Shown here: positions 57,129 to 64,000 of the stretch, piece after piece
How the letters are laid out: every line of letters starts with the position of its first letter
Numbering within the stretch: position 1 is the stretch's first letter
Assembly (NCBI GenBank): GCA_003314535.1
Contig: POSG01000002.1
Location: forward strand, 124,001 to 188,000
Length of the DNA stretch: 64,000 bases
Source: Geobacter sp.
GTDB lineage: Bacteria > Desulfobacterota > Desulfuromonadia > Geobacterales > Geobacteraceae
Reading direction: 5' to 3'
Made by a program: the position numbers and the translations under genes
The notes under the pieces: generated by a model
What the model was told of the DNA's origin: nothing
Database searches by the model: none
The model's input: only the letters and a program-made list of their open reading frames with translations

Positions 57129-58493
57129 TCATTTCGCGGTCAATCGCGGCTTCTGCCTGGAAATGTTGAACTGCAGCATCACGTAGCCGTAATCCACATC
57201 CTTGCCGCTGCCAGTGGCATTGCGTAAGAACTTCCCGGTGAAGAAGCGGTCGTATCCCACGAGAAGCGAAAGCATGTCGTTCACGGTATAGGTCAGGGTG
57301 AAGTCAGTCTCCAATCCGATCCTGCGGCTGAAACCGTCCGGAGCGGCGTTTGCATAGAAATACCGGCCTGCGAGGGAAAAGCTCAGGTCCCCGGTCAACT
57401 CGACCCCCCATCCCAGATTGAAGATCTGCATGCCGCTTGCATGGTATCCCCCTGCATTCATGCCGGACAGATCTCCGATCAAGCTCATGTCCCCGGTCAG
57501 GGAAGTATCGTTGTCCGGATTCCGGAATTCCCTTCTTGCAGAAACGCCGTTGGCGGCATCCCTGTTGCCCGAACCGTATGCATAGCTTGCGAAAAAAGTG
57601 TTTTTCCTGCCGAACATGTCCGCTTCGAACTTCGCGTCAGCATGCCCGCCCCATGCGCTGATCCGGTCTTTCATCCCCGTATCGCTGTCAAGGGTCCTGC
57701 CGCTTTCAAAAACAGGTTCGAGTTCAATTGACACCGGTCCCCATTTCGCAGTCCCGCGGAGTCCCCAAATGTTCAGGTATTCACCTGAATGGTGCTCCAA
57801 GGAACCCGTATCGTTGAATCCGTATATTTCCAGCACGGTTCCCTCACCCAGAGCGTAACTCGCATACCCGCCAAGCACGTTGCCCCGCATCCCGCCCGAC
57901 CAGGGAGTGGCGTACCAGCCGCCGAGGAGATCGACGGTCAAAGCATCCGCGGGCTTCAGCCGCAAGCGTGCCGCATCAAAGGTCAATCCCTGGAAAAAAG
58001 AATTGGCCCCAAAGATAAACGTGCTGCCGTAGACAAACTCCTGGCGTCCGACCTTCAGGGCGAACGTGTCGTTCCCCGGGAGCCTTCCTTCAACGAATCC
58101 CTGGTAAAGCGATACTTTCCCCAGGTACTGGCCGCCTCCAGCATAGCCATACCCCTGGCCTTCCAGGTGAATGTCCAGGAAATCGGTCGGATGCCAGTAG
58201 AAATACGGCAGTACCCGGTAGAGGAACCGTCCTTCGGCATGCCCCGGATTGAAGGAGAAATCGGGAAGCCGGAAGTTGCCAGCCCCCTCTCCCCGGGAAA
58301 AGCCCATGACCCCTGTCTTGTAAAGGAACGGCGGTACTTCAGGATGGGCCAGGTACTTCTCTATGTTTTCGCGACGTGTGGTCTCTTCGTCCTGAACTGC
58401 CCATGTGCCTGACGAGGCAAACAAAACCAGCAGAAAGCATATCACCATCATTGCCAGCGTATTTATTTTATTCTTTCGGAAAGCATATCTCAT
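57129..58493 (-). CDS. Outer-membrane beta-barrel protein, alginate-export/porin-like
   Basis: A 454-residue protein with a signal peptide (cleavage near GTWA, residue about 36) and many alternating amphipathic strands: YRVLPYFYWHPTDFLDIHLEGQGYGYAG, GFVEGRLPGNDTFALKVGRQEFVYGS, VDLLGGWYATPW, ending in DVDYGYVMLQFNISR. The pattern is that of the alginate-export (AlgE-like) family; the substrate is not evident. The ATG at 58493 has AAAGGGGGG upstream; a longer frame would run into cbiO. It lies between the P460 gene and the Co/Ni transporter and could serve either or neither. Confidence 0.75.
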   Translation of the reverse strand: MRYAFRKNKINTLAMMVICFLLVLFASSGTWAVQDEETTRRENIEKYLAHPEVPPFLYKTGVMGFSRGEGAGNFRLPDFSFNPGHAEGRFLYRVLPYFYWHPTDFLDIHLEGQGYGYAGGGQYLGKVSLYQGFVEGRLPGNDTFALKVGRQEFVYGSTFIFGANSFFQGLTFDAARLRLKPADALTVDLLGGWYATPWSGGMRGNVLGGYASYALGEGTVLEIYGFNDTGSLEHHSGEYLNIWGLRGTAKWGPVSIELEPVFESGRTLDSDTGMKDRISAWGGHADAKFEADMFGRKNTFFASYAYGSGNRDAANGVSARREFRNPDNDTSLTGDMSLIGDLSGMNAGGYHASGMQIFNLGWGVELTGDLSFSLAGRYFYANAAPDGFSRRIGLETDFTLTYTVNDMLSLLVGYDRFFTGKFLRNATGSGKDVDYGYVMLQFNISRQKPRLTAK

Positions 58494-58566
58494 ACACCCC
58501 CCTTTTATTACGAATTCTGCCGAAAGAGCACGACGGGATATATCTGAGACCTGTACCTTTCGATTC

Positions 58567-59331
58567 TCAGCTTCTGCATCTGCCCCGGCCGCATACAGGG
58601 CACCCCTGCATTGAGAGCGGTTTTTCAAGCCTGCATTCCGCAAGGAGAATCTCATCCCGGAAAATCTCCATTGTCGGCCCGTCTGCCCGGACTTTTCCCT
58701 CATGGAGCACAATAGACCGTTCGCACAGGTCCATGACCATATCCAGGTCATGACTTGTAAAGATTTTCGTATGGCGGAAATCCCTGAGCAGCGATATCAG
58801 CCTGCGACGGGCATATGGATCGAGCCCGCTGGTCGGTTCGTCCATGACGAGAATATCCGGTGTCATGGAAAGCACCGTAGCTATTGCGACGCGCTTTTTC
58901 TCACCTCCGGAGAGGTGATAGGGGGGCTTGTCCGCAAGATGGGCGGCTCCCACCTGTTCCAGTGCCTCATTGACCCTTTGTTCAACTTCCTCCCCGGGCA
59001 GGCCGAGGTTGAAGGGGCCGAACGCCACATCGTCATGGACCGTGGGCATGAACAGCTGGTCGTCCGGGTCCTGGAACACCATGCCAACGGTGCGACGGAT
59101 CTCTGGCAGCGTAGATTTGGTGAGGGGAAAGTCGCCGATGCGTATCTCTCCTGACGTAGGTGCAAGGTAGCCGTTAAGATGCATGAGAAGGGTGGATTTC
59201 CCGGCGCCGTTGGCGCCGATAATTGCCACTGATTCGCCATGTGTAATGCGGAAAGAGACATCCCGCAGGGCGGCGGTGCCATCCGCATAGGTGTGTTTCA
59301 GGTTCTTGACGTCTATGATGTGATGGCTCAT
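58567..59331 (-). CDS. cbiO: Co/Ni ECF transporter ATP-binding protein
   Basis: A 254-residue ABC ATPase: Walker A IIGANGAGKSTLLMHLNGYLAPTSG, MVFQDPDDQLFMPTVHDDVAFGP (ECF-type Q-loop), signature LSGGEKKRVAIATVLSM, Walker B ILVMDEPTSGLDPYARR. Its tail ends in CPVCGRGRC (Cys244, Cys247, Cys252), a possible metal-binding end. The ATG at 59331 overlaps the cbiQ stop by ATGA; an open frame further upstream runs antiparallel-free through cbiQ but is not its start. It energises the CbiM-CbiQ transporter. Confidence 0.94.
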   Translation of the reverse strand: MSHHIIDVKNLKHTYADGTAALRDVSFRITHGESVAIIGANGAGKSTLLMHLNGYLAPTSGEIRIGDFPLTKSTLPEIRRTVGMVFQDPDDQLFMPTVHDDVAFGPFNLGLPGEEVEQRVNEALEQVGAAHLADKPPYHLSGGEKKRVAIATVLSMTPDILVMDEPTSGLDPYARRRLISLLRDFRHTKIFTSHDLDMVMDLCERSIVLHEGKVRADGPTMEIFRDEILLAECRLEKPLSMQGCPVCGRGRCRS

Positions 59332-60137
59332 GAAAAAATACCCGTCAGCAAATCGCCGAGAAACTGGGAAAGATTCCAGAATCGCAATGAAATAAACAAT
59401 GCCGTCCAGCCAAAGAGAAACAACAAATCCCGGAGACCGAAATCGAATTCCTTTCTCGTATGGAATTCGCCGTTGAACCCGCGCGCCAGCATGGCCATAT
59501 GGACACGTTCGGCTCTCTGCCAGGTCCGAAGCAGGAGATGGCCGACAAGGGAGGAGAATGTCTGCATGCCCAGGCCCCTCCTGCCGAAGGAACGCATTTC
59601 CCGTGCCTTCGACACACGGCCGCTCTCTTCCGCAAGAACAAAGAGGTAACGATACAGAAAGAGGATCTGGACTGCCAGAACCCTCGGCATCCCCATCTTT
59701 TCCAGCGCACTGCAGATGGCAGGGAGTCCGGTAACACCCACAAGGATCAGCGCTGCTCCAAGGGTGAGCATGGTTCTGACTACTATCGAGGTGCACGATA
59801 TCCACCCACCGCTGATCCCGATCGGCCCTATCCTGACCAGTGTCTCCCGATCGAATATGGGGTTGAAAATCCCGACCATCAGAACAAATGGCGAAAGAAG
59901 AAGGATTTTCCTGGTGACAAAGCCTGCCGGTAGCTTGCCCACTGAGATCATGACCGCCGGGAAGATGAAAAAGGGAATCAAGGCGGACAGGTCATACTTG
60001 CCGAACGATATGACCGTGACGACATAGATCAGAGTGACCAGGACCTTTGCGCGCGGATCGAGTCTGTGCACGGCGGTTTCGCCGAAGGCAAGCTGGTCGA
60101 GGAGCCTTAAACCGCGAAATGACTCATCAATGCCCAT
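59328..60137 (-). CDS. cbiQ: ECF transporter transmembrane protein (T component)
   Basis: A 269-residue inner-membrane protein with about five or six helices: HRLDPRAKVLVTLIYVVTVISF at the start and the coupling-helix region AREMRSFGRR...MLARGFNGEF near residues 200-235 that contacts the ATPase. Start uncertain: ATG at 60137 gives the family-like MGIDESF, but no clear Shine-Dalgarno precedes it, and an in-frame GTG at 60182 would add 15 residues. It overlaps cbiO by ATGA and follows cbiM by under 90 bases. Confidence 0.92.
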   Translation of the reverse strand: MGIDESFRGLRLLDQLAFGETAVHRLDPRAKVLVTLIYVVTVISFGKYDLSALIPFFIFPAVMISVGKLPAGFVTRKILLLSPFVLMVGIFNPIFDRETLVRIGPIGISGGWISCTSIVVRTMLTLGAALILVGVTGLPAICSALEKMGMPRVLAVQILFLYRYLFVLAEESGRVSKAREMRSFGRRGLGMQTFSSLVGHLLLRTWQRAERVHMAMLARGFNGEFHTRKEFDFGLRDLLFLFGWTALFISLRFWNLSQFLGDLLTGIFS

Positions 60138-60221
60138 CGCTGCGAGCCGCAATAAAGGGAGATTTAGCCATGCTCTCCCCACGATCTAAGTTGGTCGATT
60201 GTGAAACAAATGAAGAGACGA

Positions 60222-61253
60222 TCACGTAGCGGGCCTCCTCCTCAGGACGAAGCCGGTGACGAAGACAATCACGAGAGTAATAAGAGCGCCGAGGATACCA
60301 GAGATACTTGTTCCGACCTTTCCGCTTGCCGGATTCTGTTTGATGATTTCCGGCCTTTCGCCAGACGCAGTTTTCCTGAAAGAATAATCGGGTAAAAAAG
60401 CCGTGCTCTGCTGGATTGCCGCCATCATGGAGTAGACCCCTTTGCCGGGCTCTTGCAGATCATCTTTTCCCGTCACCCGTGCAATTGCCCATTCCAATCC
60501 GTCAGGATTCTCGGATGCATACCAGGAAACTATCCCGCCGGTCACAATGGCAGCGGCAAGAAAAGACAAGAGGACGTTGCGCACGGGATGAAGTCCTATG
60601 GGATGTGCATCGAGGGCTGCCTGAAGGATCTCGGGCCTGGCCTTGTAAACGAATGACACCACCGCGAGGGTGACGAGTCCTTCAACGATCCCTATAGGCA
60701 GATGGATCGGCTGCATCAGGAGCAGGAAAGTCTTGAAAGGAAGTTCCGAAATGCCGGAAAAATGTGTCTCCAGCACAACACCGAACGGGCCCAGCTGCAA
60801 TCCGACGATTGCGGATACCATGATTGCAAGCGCCATGCGCCCTTGGTTCGGATCTCTTCCGAGTATTTTTCTGTAGACAAGCGGGTAGACGAGATACGCA
60901 GTTACAAAGCCCATGTTGAAGATATTGCATCCAAGTGCCAGAAGACCACCATCGGCGAAAAACATGGCTTGTACTATGAGGACCGATGCGATAGTTAGAA
61001 ATGCGGCATGGGGACCCAGGAGAATCGCCAGCAGCAGTCCTCCACCCAAGTGGCCGCTGGAGCCGGTAGCCGGAATGGTGAAATTTATCATCTGGGCTGC
61101 AAAGAGAAACGCCCCCAGAACCCCCATGAGCGGAACCTTCTTCTCGTCAAGACCGGTACGTATCTTTGCCGACGAATAGGCAATCATTCCAGCCGAAACA
61201 GCCCACATCGTCCCGCCGACGGCGGGTGAAAGAAGCGCGTCTGCCATATGCAT
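60222..61253 (-). CDS. cbiM: Co/Ni ECF transporter substrate-binding permease CbiM with fused CbiN/PDGLE-type domain
   Basis: A 343-residue S component. The start MHMADALLSP carries the N-terminal Met-His that, with a further His (SGHLGGGLLL, about residue 66), forms the square-planar metal site of CbiM/NikM. Six or seven helices follow to about 205. A C-terminal extension (from about 220) has SENPDGLEWAIARVTG, a PDGLE-type domain, and a last helix, replacing a separate CbiN/NikN. GGAGGG precedes the ATG. Nickel versus cobalt cannot be decided from the protein; the operator-like repeat in its promoter hints at a nickel regulator. Confidence 0.93.
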   Translation of the reverse strand: MHMADALLSPAVGGTMWAVSAGMIAYSSAKIRTGLDEKKVPLMGVLGAFLFAAQMINFTIPATGSSGHLGGGLLLAILLGPHAAFLTIASVLIVQAMFFADGGLLALGCNIFNMGFVTAYLVYPLVYRKILGRDPNQGRMALAIMVSAIVGLQLGPFGVVLETHFSGISELPFKTFLLLMQPIHLPIGIVEGLVTLAVVSFVYKARPEILQAALDAHPIGLHPVRNVLLSFLAAAIVTGGIVSWYASENPDGLEWAIARVTGKDDLQEPGKGVYSMMAAIQQSTAFLPDYSFRKTASGERPEIIKQNPASGKVGTSISGILGALITLVIVFVTGFVLRRRPAT

Positions 61254-61294
61254 GGTATGAATCCCTCCGAGACCGTGCTACTTGTTATAAAATC

Positions 61295-61334
61295 GTGACA
61301 CAAAATTAATACGTCACCGCAAATCGTATGTCAA
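61295..61334 (-). promoter_or_regulatory. cbiM promoter with an inverted repeat over the -10 box
   Basis: Minus strand TTGACA (61329-61334), a 17-base spacer and TATTAA (61306-61311). The inverted repeat GTGAC-N13-GTCAC (61295-61317) is centred on base 61306, within the -10 element. The predicted transcription start is about 61299. This is the layout of a repressor operator; NikR-type proteins bind similar long-spaced GTG..CAC dyads in delta-proteobacteria. No cobalamin riboswitch motif is present in the leader. Confidence 0.7.
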
Positions 61335-61626
61335 GCATTTAACTGCTCAATATAAAGACGATCAACAAAAACCTTTCCCTGCAGCTTCAGTCCGGCCCCA
61401 GTATTTTTTCATGCTTATTTCATCCTTGTTCCAGATTGCGGATGGCACAGCCCATCATGAGTACTCCAGGCACTCTCCTCAGAGTAAATATTTTGGTCAC
61501 AAATTAGATAGCTGTTGAAAACCGCAGTGTCAACAATCAGCCGGTTATTTGCCTTAAATGTAATTATGGACGAAATATCGGCAATTTACGATGGCGCAAT
61601 CAACATTCTGCATTGCAATTACAATT

Positions 61627-61642
61627 TGGCACTTTATTTGCT
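61627..61642 (+). promoter_or_regulatory. Sigma-54 (-24/-12) promoter for glutamate synthase genes
   Basis: TTGGCACTTTATTTGC: GG at 61628-61629 and GC at 61640-61641, matching TGGCAC-N5-TTGC fully. The start of transcription would be near 61653, about 79 bases before the first gene at 61732. The rest of the gap 61254-61731 holds the divergent cbiM promoter and AT-rich sequence; no further gene is supported. Confidence 0.85.
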
Positions 61643-61731
61643 CATTAGGGCTTTCGGCAGTAGAACCGTGAGGACGAAAACGTACGTGAAACATATTCCA
61701 TGCGTATCAACGCACCGTGGAGGATCCGCTA

Positions 61732-62838
61732 ATGTGTCGCATCGGCGCCATAAAAAGTCTCAATTATTTTCACCCGAGCAAAGCCCTTCATCTCATGAAC
61801 TCCCAGCAGAAAGGACACGACAATTCAGGGTTCGCCATGATCATGCAGGACCTGGGTGGGATGTTTGCCGATTACAAGGACAAGCCCACCATTTCCCTTG
61901 CCTGCACAGACGAAGGCCTCATGATCGCAGAAGAAATTTTGAATGACAGGGGCTTCAGGCAGGTATTCCAGTGGACTCCGCAAACCACCTGGAAGCCGGG
62001 CATGGACATCAAGAAGATGCCCAACTATGTATTCCGCACTTTTGACTATCCCGAGTATTGCAAGGCCCTTCCCCAAAAGGACAGGGAAGAACTTCTTACC
62101 GATACCAGGCTGCAGATCCGGGCTGCACTGGAAAAGAATGAAACCGGCTTCGTCTATTCCTTCTGGCCGGATGTCATCACCCTGAAGGAGATCGGCGATC
62201 CGCGCGATATCGGCACCTTCTTCGGCCTGTGGGAGCCCGACGACTCATTTACGGCAAAAAACATCACCGCCCAGTGCCGCCAAAATACCAACTATGCAAT
62301 CGTGCGATATGCAGCGCATCCCTTTTTCCTCCAGGGTTATGTAACCCTTACCAATGGCGAAAACACCTTCTACCAGAAGAACAAGGAATTCCAGTCCACC
62401 CTTCATCCCGGTTACATCGGCTTCGAATCCGACTCCCAGTGCTTTCTCTATACCATGCACTACATGCACCGGCAGTTGGGCTGGCCGCTCCAGTACTACA
62501 AGCATATCATCACGCCGCTCCCGTTCGAGGAAGTTGTCAAGCGTGACGACCGGGAGGAACTGCTCGCGATCCGCCAGTCACTGGCGAACCTTGAAATAAA
62601 CGGCCCGAACACCATCATCGGTACACTGCCGGACTTCACCATGTGGGTCGTCTGCGATGCAAAGAAACTAAGGCCGATCGTGGTGGGGCAGACAGAGGAT
62701 ACGGTGGTTTTCTCTTCCGAGGTCTGCGGTATCAATGAAATCCTGCCCGATCGTGACTGGGAGACAGACATCTATCCCAACGAGCGGGAAATAGTCGTGG
62801 TCGACAACAATCTGGAGGTCCAGAGATGGAAACAGTAA
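61732..62838 (+). CDS. Glutamate synthase glutamine-amidotransferase subunit (split GOGAT)
   Basis: A 368-residue class II (Ntn) amidotransferase. The ATG at 61732 (GGAGG upstream) puts Cys at position 2 (MCRIGAIKS), the nucleophile after Met removal. QQKGHDNSGFAMIMQDLGG follows, as in GltB N-terminal and GlxB-type domains. It supplies ammonia from glutamine to the FMN-bearing synthase encoded next. The stop overlaps the next gene by 13 bases. The archaeal-type split layout differs from the single 1500-residue GltB of enterobacteria. A perfect sigma-54 promoter precedes it. Confidence 0.88.
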   Translation: MCRIGAIKSLNYFHPSKALHLMNSQQKGHDNSGFAMIMQDLGGMFADYKDKPTISLACTDEGLMIAEEILNDRGFRQVFQWTPQTTWKPGMDIKKMPNYVFRTFDYPEYCKALPQKDREELLTDTRLQIRAALEKNETGFVYSFWPDVITLKEIGDPRDIGTFFGLWEPDDSFTAKNITAQCRQNTNYAIVRYAAHPFFLQGYVTLTNGENTFYQKNKEFQSTLHPGYIGFESDSQCFLYTMHYMHRQLGWPLQYYKHIITPLPFEEVVKRDDREELLAIRQSLANLEINGPNTIIGTLPDFTMWVVCDAKKLRPIVVGQTEDTVVFSSEVCGINEILPDRDWETDIYPNEREIVVVDNNLEVQRWKQ

Positions 62839-64000
62839 AAATAAACGATCTGGCTTGCAACGACCTTCCCTGGAAGGTCATCTACGACACCAAGCGCTGC
62901 ACCCTGTGCGGCTCCTGCGTGGCCGCCTGCACCTTCGGCGCCATCAAGCCGAAGGTAGAGCGCCGCAGGAAATCCTTCTCGGACACCGAGACCCCGGAGC
63001 CGAAAATTTCCTTCAGCGCCACCCCGGTCATTACCCAGGTTAACATCCTGAAGCAATTCTGCCGGGGATGCGGTGTCTGCGAAAGGGTCTGTCCCAACAA
63101 CGCGATCCGCTCGGAACGGAACCCCGACTCACGCTTTACCGTGGTTTCCCAAGCTCTTACCGGGGCATCCCCCAAACGCGGCGGCCGAAATAACCTGGAG
63201 GTGCAGGCCCGCACACTCGATACCATTCGCGTCGGCCGGATCTCCCAGATGACGGACCCGAGCCTGGATGCCCAGCGGCACACCTTCGACTGCCTTGCCC
63301 CCTTTGGCCGCATCCTTCCGGCCGGCAAGCTTCCTTTAGCCACCGGCAGTGACGGCAAACTGGTCAAAAACGGTCAGACCCCGCCGGTGCGGTGGATATA
63401 CCCGGTTATCATAGGCGACATGTCCATAGGGGCTTTGTCCTGGAGAATGTGGGAAGCTGTGGCCATGGCCGTGTCATACCTTAACGAGGAATGCGGCCTT
63501 CCCGTCCGCATGTGTTCCGGCGAGGGAGGCATGCCGGTGCGCCTTCTGAAAAGCAAATACCTGAAATATGTCATCATGCAGATAGCTTCCGGTCATTTCG
63601 GCTGGAACAGGATCATCAAGGCGATGCCCCACATGGTGGAAGACCCTGCGGGAGTGCTCATAAAGATCGGGCAGGGCGCCAAGCCTGGAGACGGAGGCCT
63701 GCTCATGGCGGCAAAGGTTGCTTCGCACATCCAGGCAATCCGCGGAGTACCCAAGGCGGATCTCCTCTCCCCCCCGAACCATCAGGGCCTCTACTCCATC
63801 GAGGAGAGCGTACAGAAGATGTTCCTGTCCTTCAACGCGGCGTTCAAGTTCCGCGTGCCCGTGGCCATCAAGGTGGCAGCCAGCGCAACGTCGGTATCCG
63901 TATTCAACAACCTTGTGCGTGACCCGTACAACATCGTCGGCGGCTTCTTCCTCGACGGCATCGATGGCGGCACCGGCGCAGCCCACGACATATCCCTCGA
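62826..64000 (+). CDS. Glutamate synthase FMN domain with N-terminal 2x[4Fe-4S] ferredoxin module, 3' truncated
   Basis: 391 codons are visible before the window ends. Residues 20-95 hold two cluster motifs: Cys25, Cys28, Cys31 and Cys35, then Cys79, Cys82, Cys85 and Cys89. An FMN-dependent glutamate synthase (GltB central-domain) region follows, with PVIIGDMSIGALSW, CSGEGGMPVRLL, IKIGQGAKPGDGGLL and IDGGTGAAHD. The usual reaction reduces 2-oxoglutarate plus ammonia to glutamate. The built-in ferredoxin suggests electrons come from ferredoxin or a partner subunit; the third GltB domain (GXGXG) is probably encoded beyond the window. The start ATG overlaps the upstream gene. Confidence 0.9.
   Translation, partial: METVKINDLACNDLPWKVIYDTKRCTLCGSCVAACTFGAIKPKVERRRKSFSDTETPEPKISFSATPVITQVNILKQFCRGCGVCERVCPNNAIRSERNPDSRFTVVSQALTGASPKRGGRNNLEVQARTLDTIRVGRISQMTDPSLDAQRHTFDCLAPFGRILPAGKLPLATGSDGKLVKNGQTPPVRWIYPVIIGDMSIGALSWRMWEAVAMAVSYLNEECGLPVRMCSGEGGMPVRLLKSKYLKYVIMQIASGHFGWNRIIKAMPHMVEDPAGVLIKIGQGAKPGDGGLLMAAKVASHIQAIRGVPKADLLSPPNHQGLYSIEESVQKMFLSFNAAFKFRVPVAIKVAASATSVSVFNNLVRDPYNIVGGFFLDGIDGGTGAAHDISL

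Noticed and set aside
61254-61294. Cobalamin riboswitch before cbiM
   Set aside because: The leader downstream of the predicted start is about 46 bases, far too short, and no GCCACTG-type box is present.
61515-61946. A 143-codon plus-strand frame at the start of the glutamate synthase genes
   Set aside because: It overlaps the true amidotransferase start (MCRIGA with GGAGG) in another frame and spans the sigma-54 promoter; no family similarity visible.

Overview
This window reads as a chromosomal core region of a Desulfuromonadia/Geobacter-like delta-proteobacterium. The basis is gene content and order: pnp-M16 peptidase-dut; a kdsB-pyrG-kdsA-kdsD-kdsC-lptCAB-rpoN-hpf-ptsN-hprK-rapZ-EIIA-ptsH-ptsI string; thrS-infC-rpmI-rplT-pheST-ihfA-merR; a flavodiiron protein with a tiny rubredoxin-like protein; an archaeal-style split glutamate synthase; and a cytochrome P460. 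It is a Gram-negative (complete Kdo and Lpt genes) with anaerobe-type oxygen/NO defence. I see no insertion sequences, prophage or CRISPR arrays. This is inference from gene families; no database search was possible.

Layout. 1-4.2 kb (+): truncated pnp, M16 peptidase, dut, Sua5/YciO-like gene, HAD phosphatase. 4.2-6.0 kb: secreted M23 endopeptidase (-) and ketopantoate reductase (+). 6.2-8.1 kb (+): sigma-54 promoter, glnB, glnA, terminator. 8.2-11.2 kb (+): site-2-type protease, scpA-scpB, Memo-family gene. 11.2-14.8 kb (-): a free-standing DAHP-synthase-type regulatory domain, chorismate mutase, nadB, pgsA, lytic transglycosylase. 15.0-16.9 kb (+): queD-queE and a creatininase-family gene. 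17-25 kb (-): tRNA-Pro, merR, ihfA, pheT, pheS, rplT, rpmI, infC, thrS, tRNA-Val. 25.2-27.1 kb (+): rtcB-archease RNA repair pair. 27.1-29.6 kb (-): adenylation/ACP/acyltransferase fusion. 30.0-32.7 kb (+): PilZ protein, Fur/PerR regulator, flavodiiron protein, rubredoxin-like protein. 32.8-39.5 kb (-): nadE, cheW, MFS transporter, ahcY, nitronate monooxygenase-like protein. 39.7-41.3 kb (+): two-component pair. 41.4-56.4 kb (-): metK, regulatory PTS, rpoN, Lpt and Kdo genes. 56.5-61.3 kb (-): P460, outer-membrane channel, Co/Ni ECF transporter. 61.6-64.0 kb (+): sigma-54 promoter and split glutamate synthase, running off the end.

Themes. The two ammonium-assimilation operons (glnB-glnA and the glutamate synthase) sit at opposite ends, each behind a well-matched -24/-12 promoter, and rpoN itself lies between them beside a permease-free PTS phosphorelay (EI, HPr, HPr kinase, EIIA-Man, EIIA-Ntr, RapZ). 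Envelope biogenesis (Kdo, Lpt, PgsA, two DUF4124-bearing peptidoglycan hydrolases) is strongly represented. Regulatory details worth checking: an AUA start codon for infC behind a perfect Shine-Dalgarno; an intrinsic terminator a few bases before thrS; a probably leaderless PerR-type mRNA; an inverted repeat centred on the -10 box of the Co/Ni transporter; and a tRNA-Val with C in place of the near-universal U33. I did not find a clearly new multi-gene system; the best leads are these regulatory oddities, the isolated DAHP-synthase regulatory domain, and the queDE-linked creatininase homologue.
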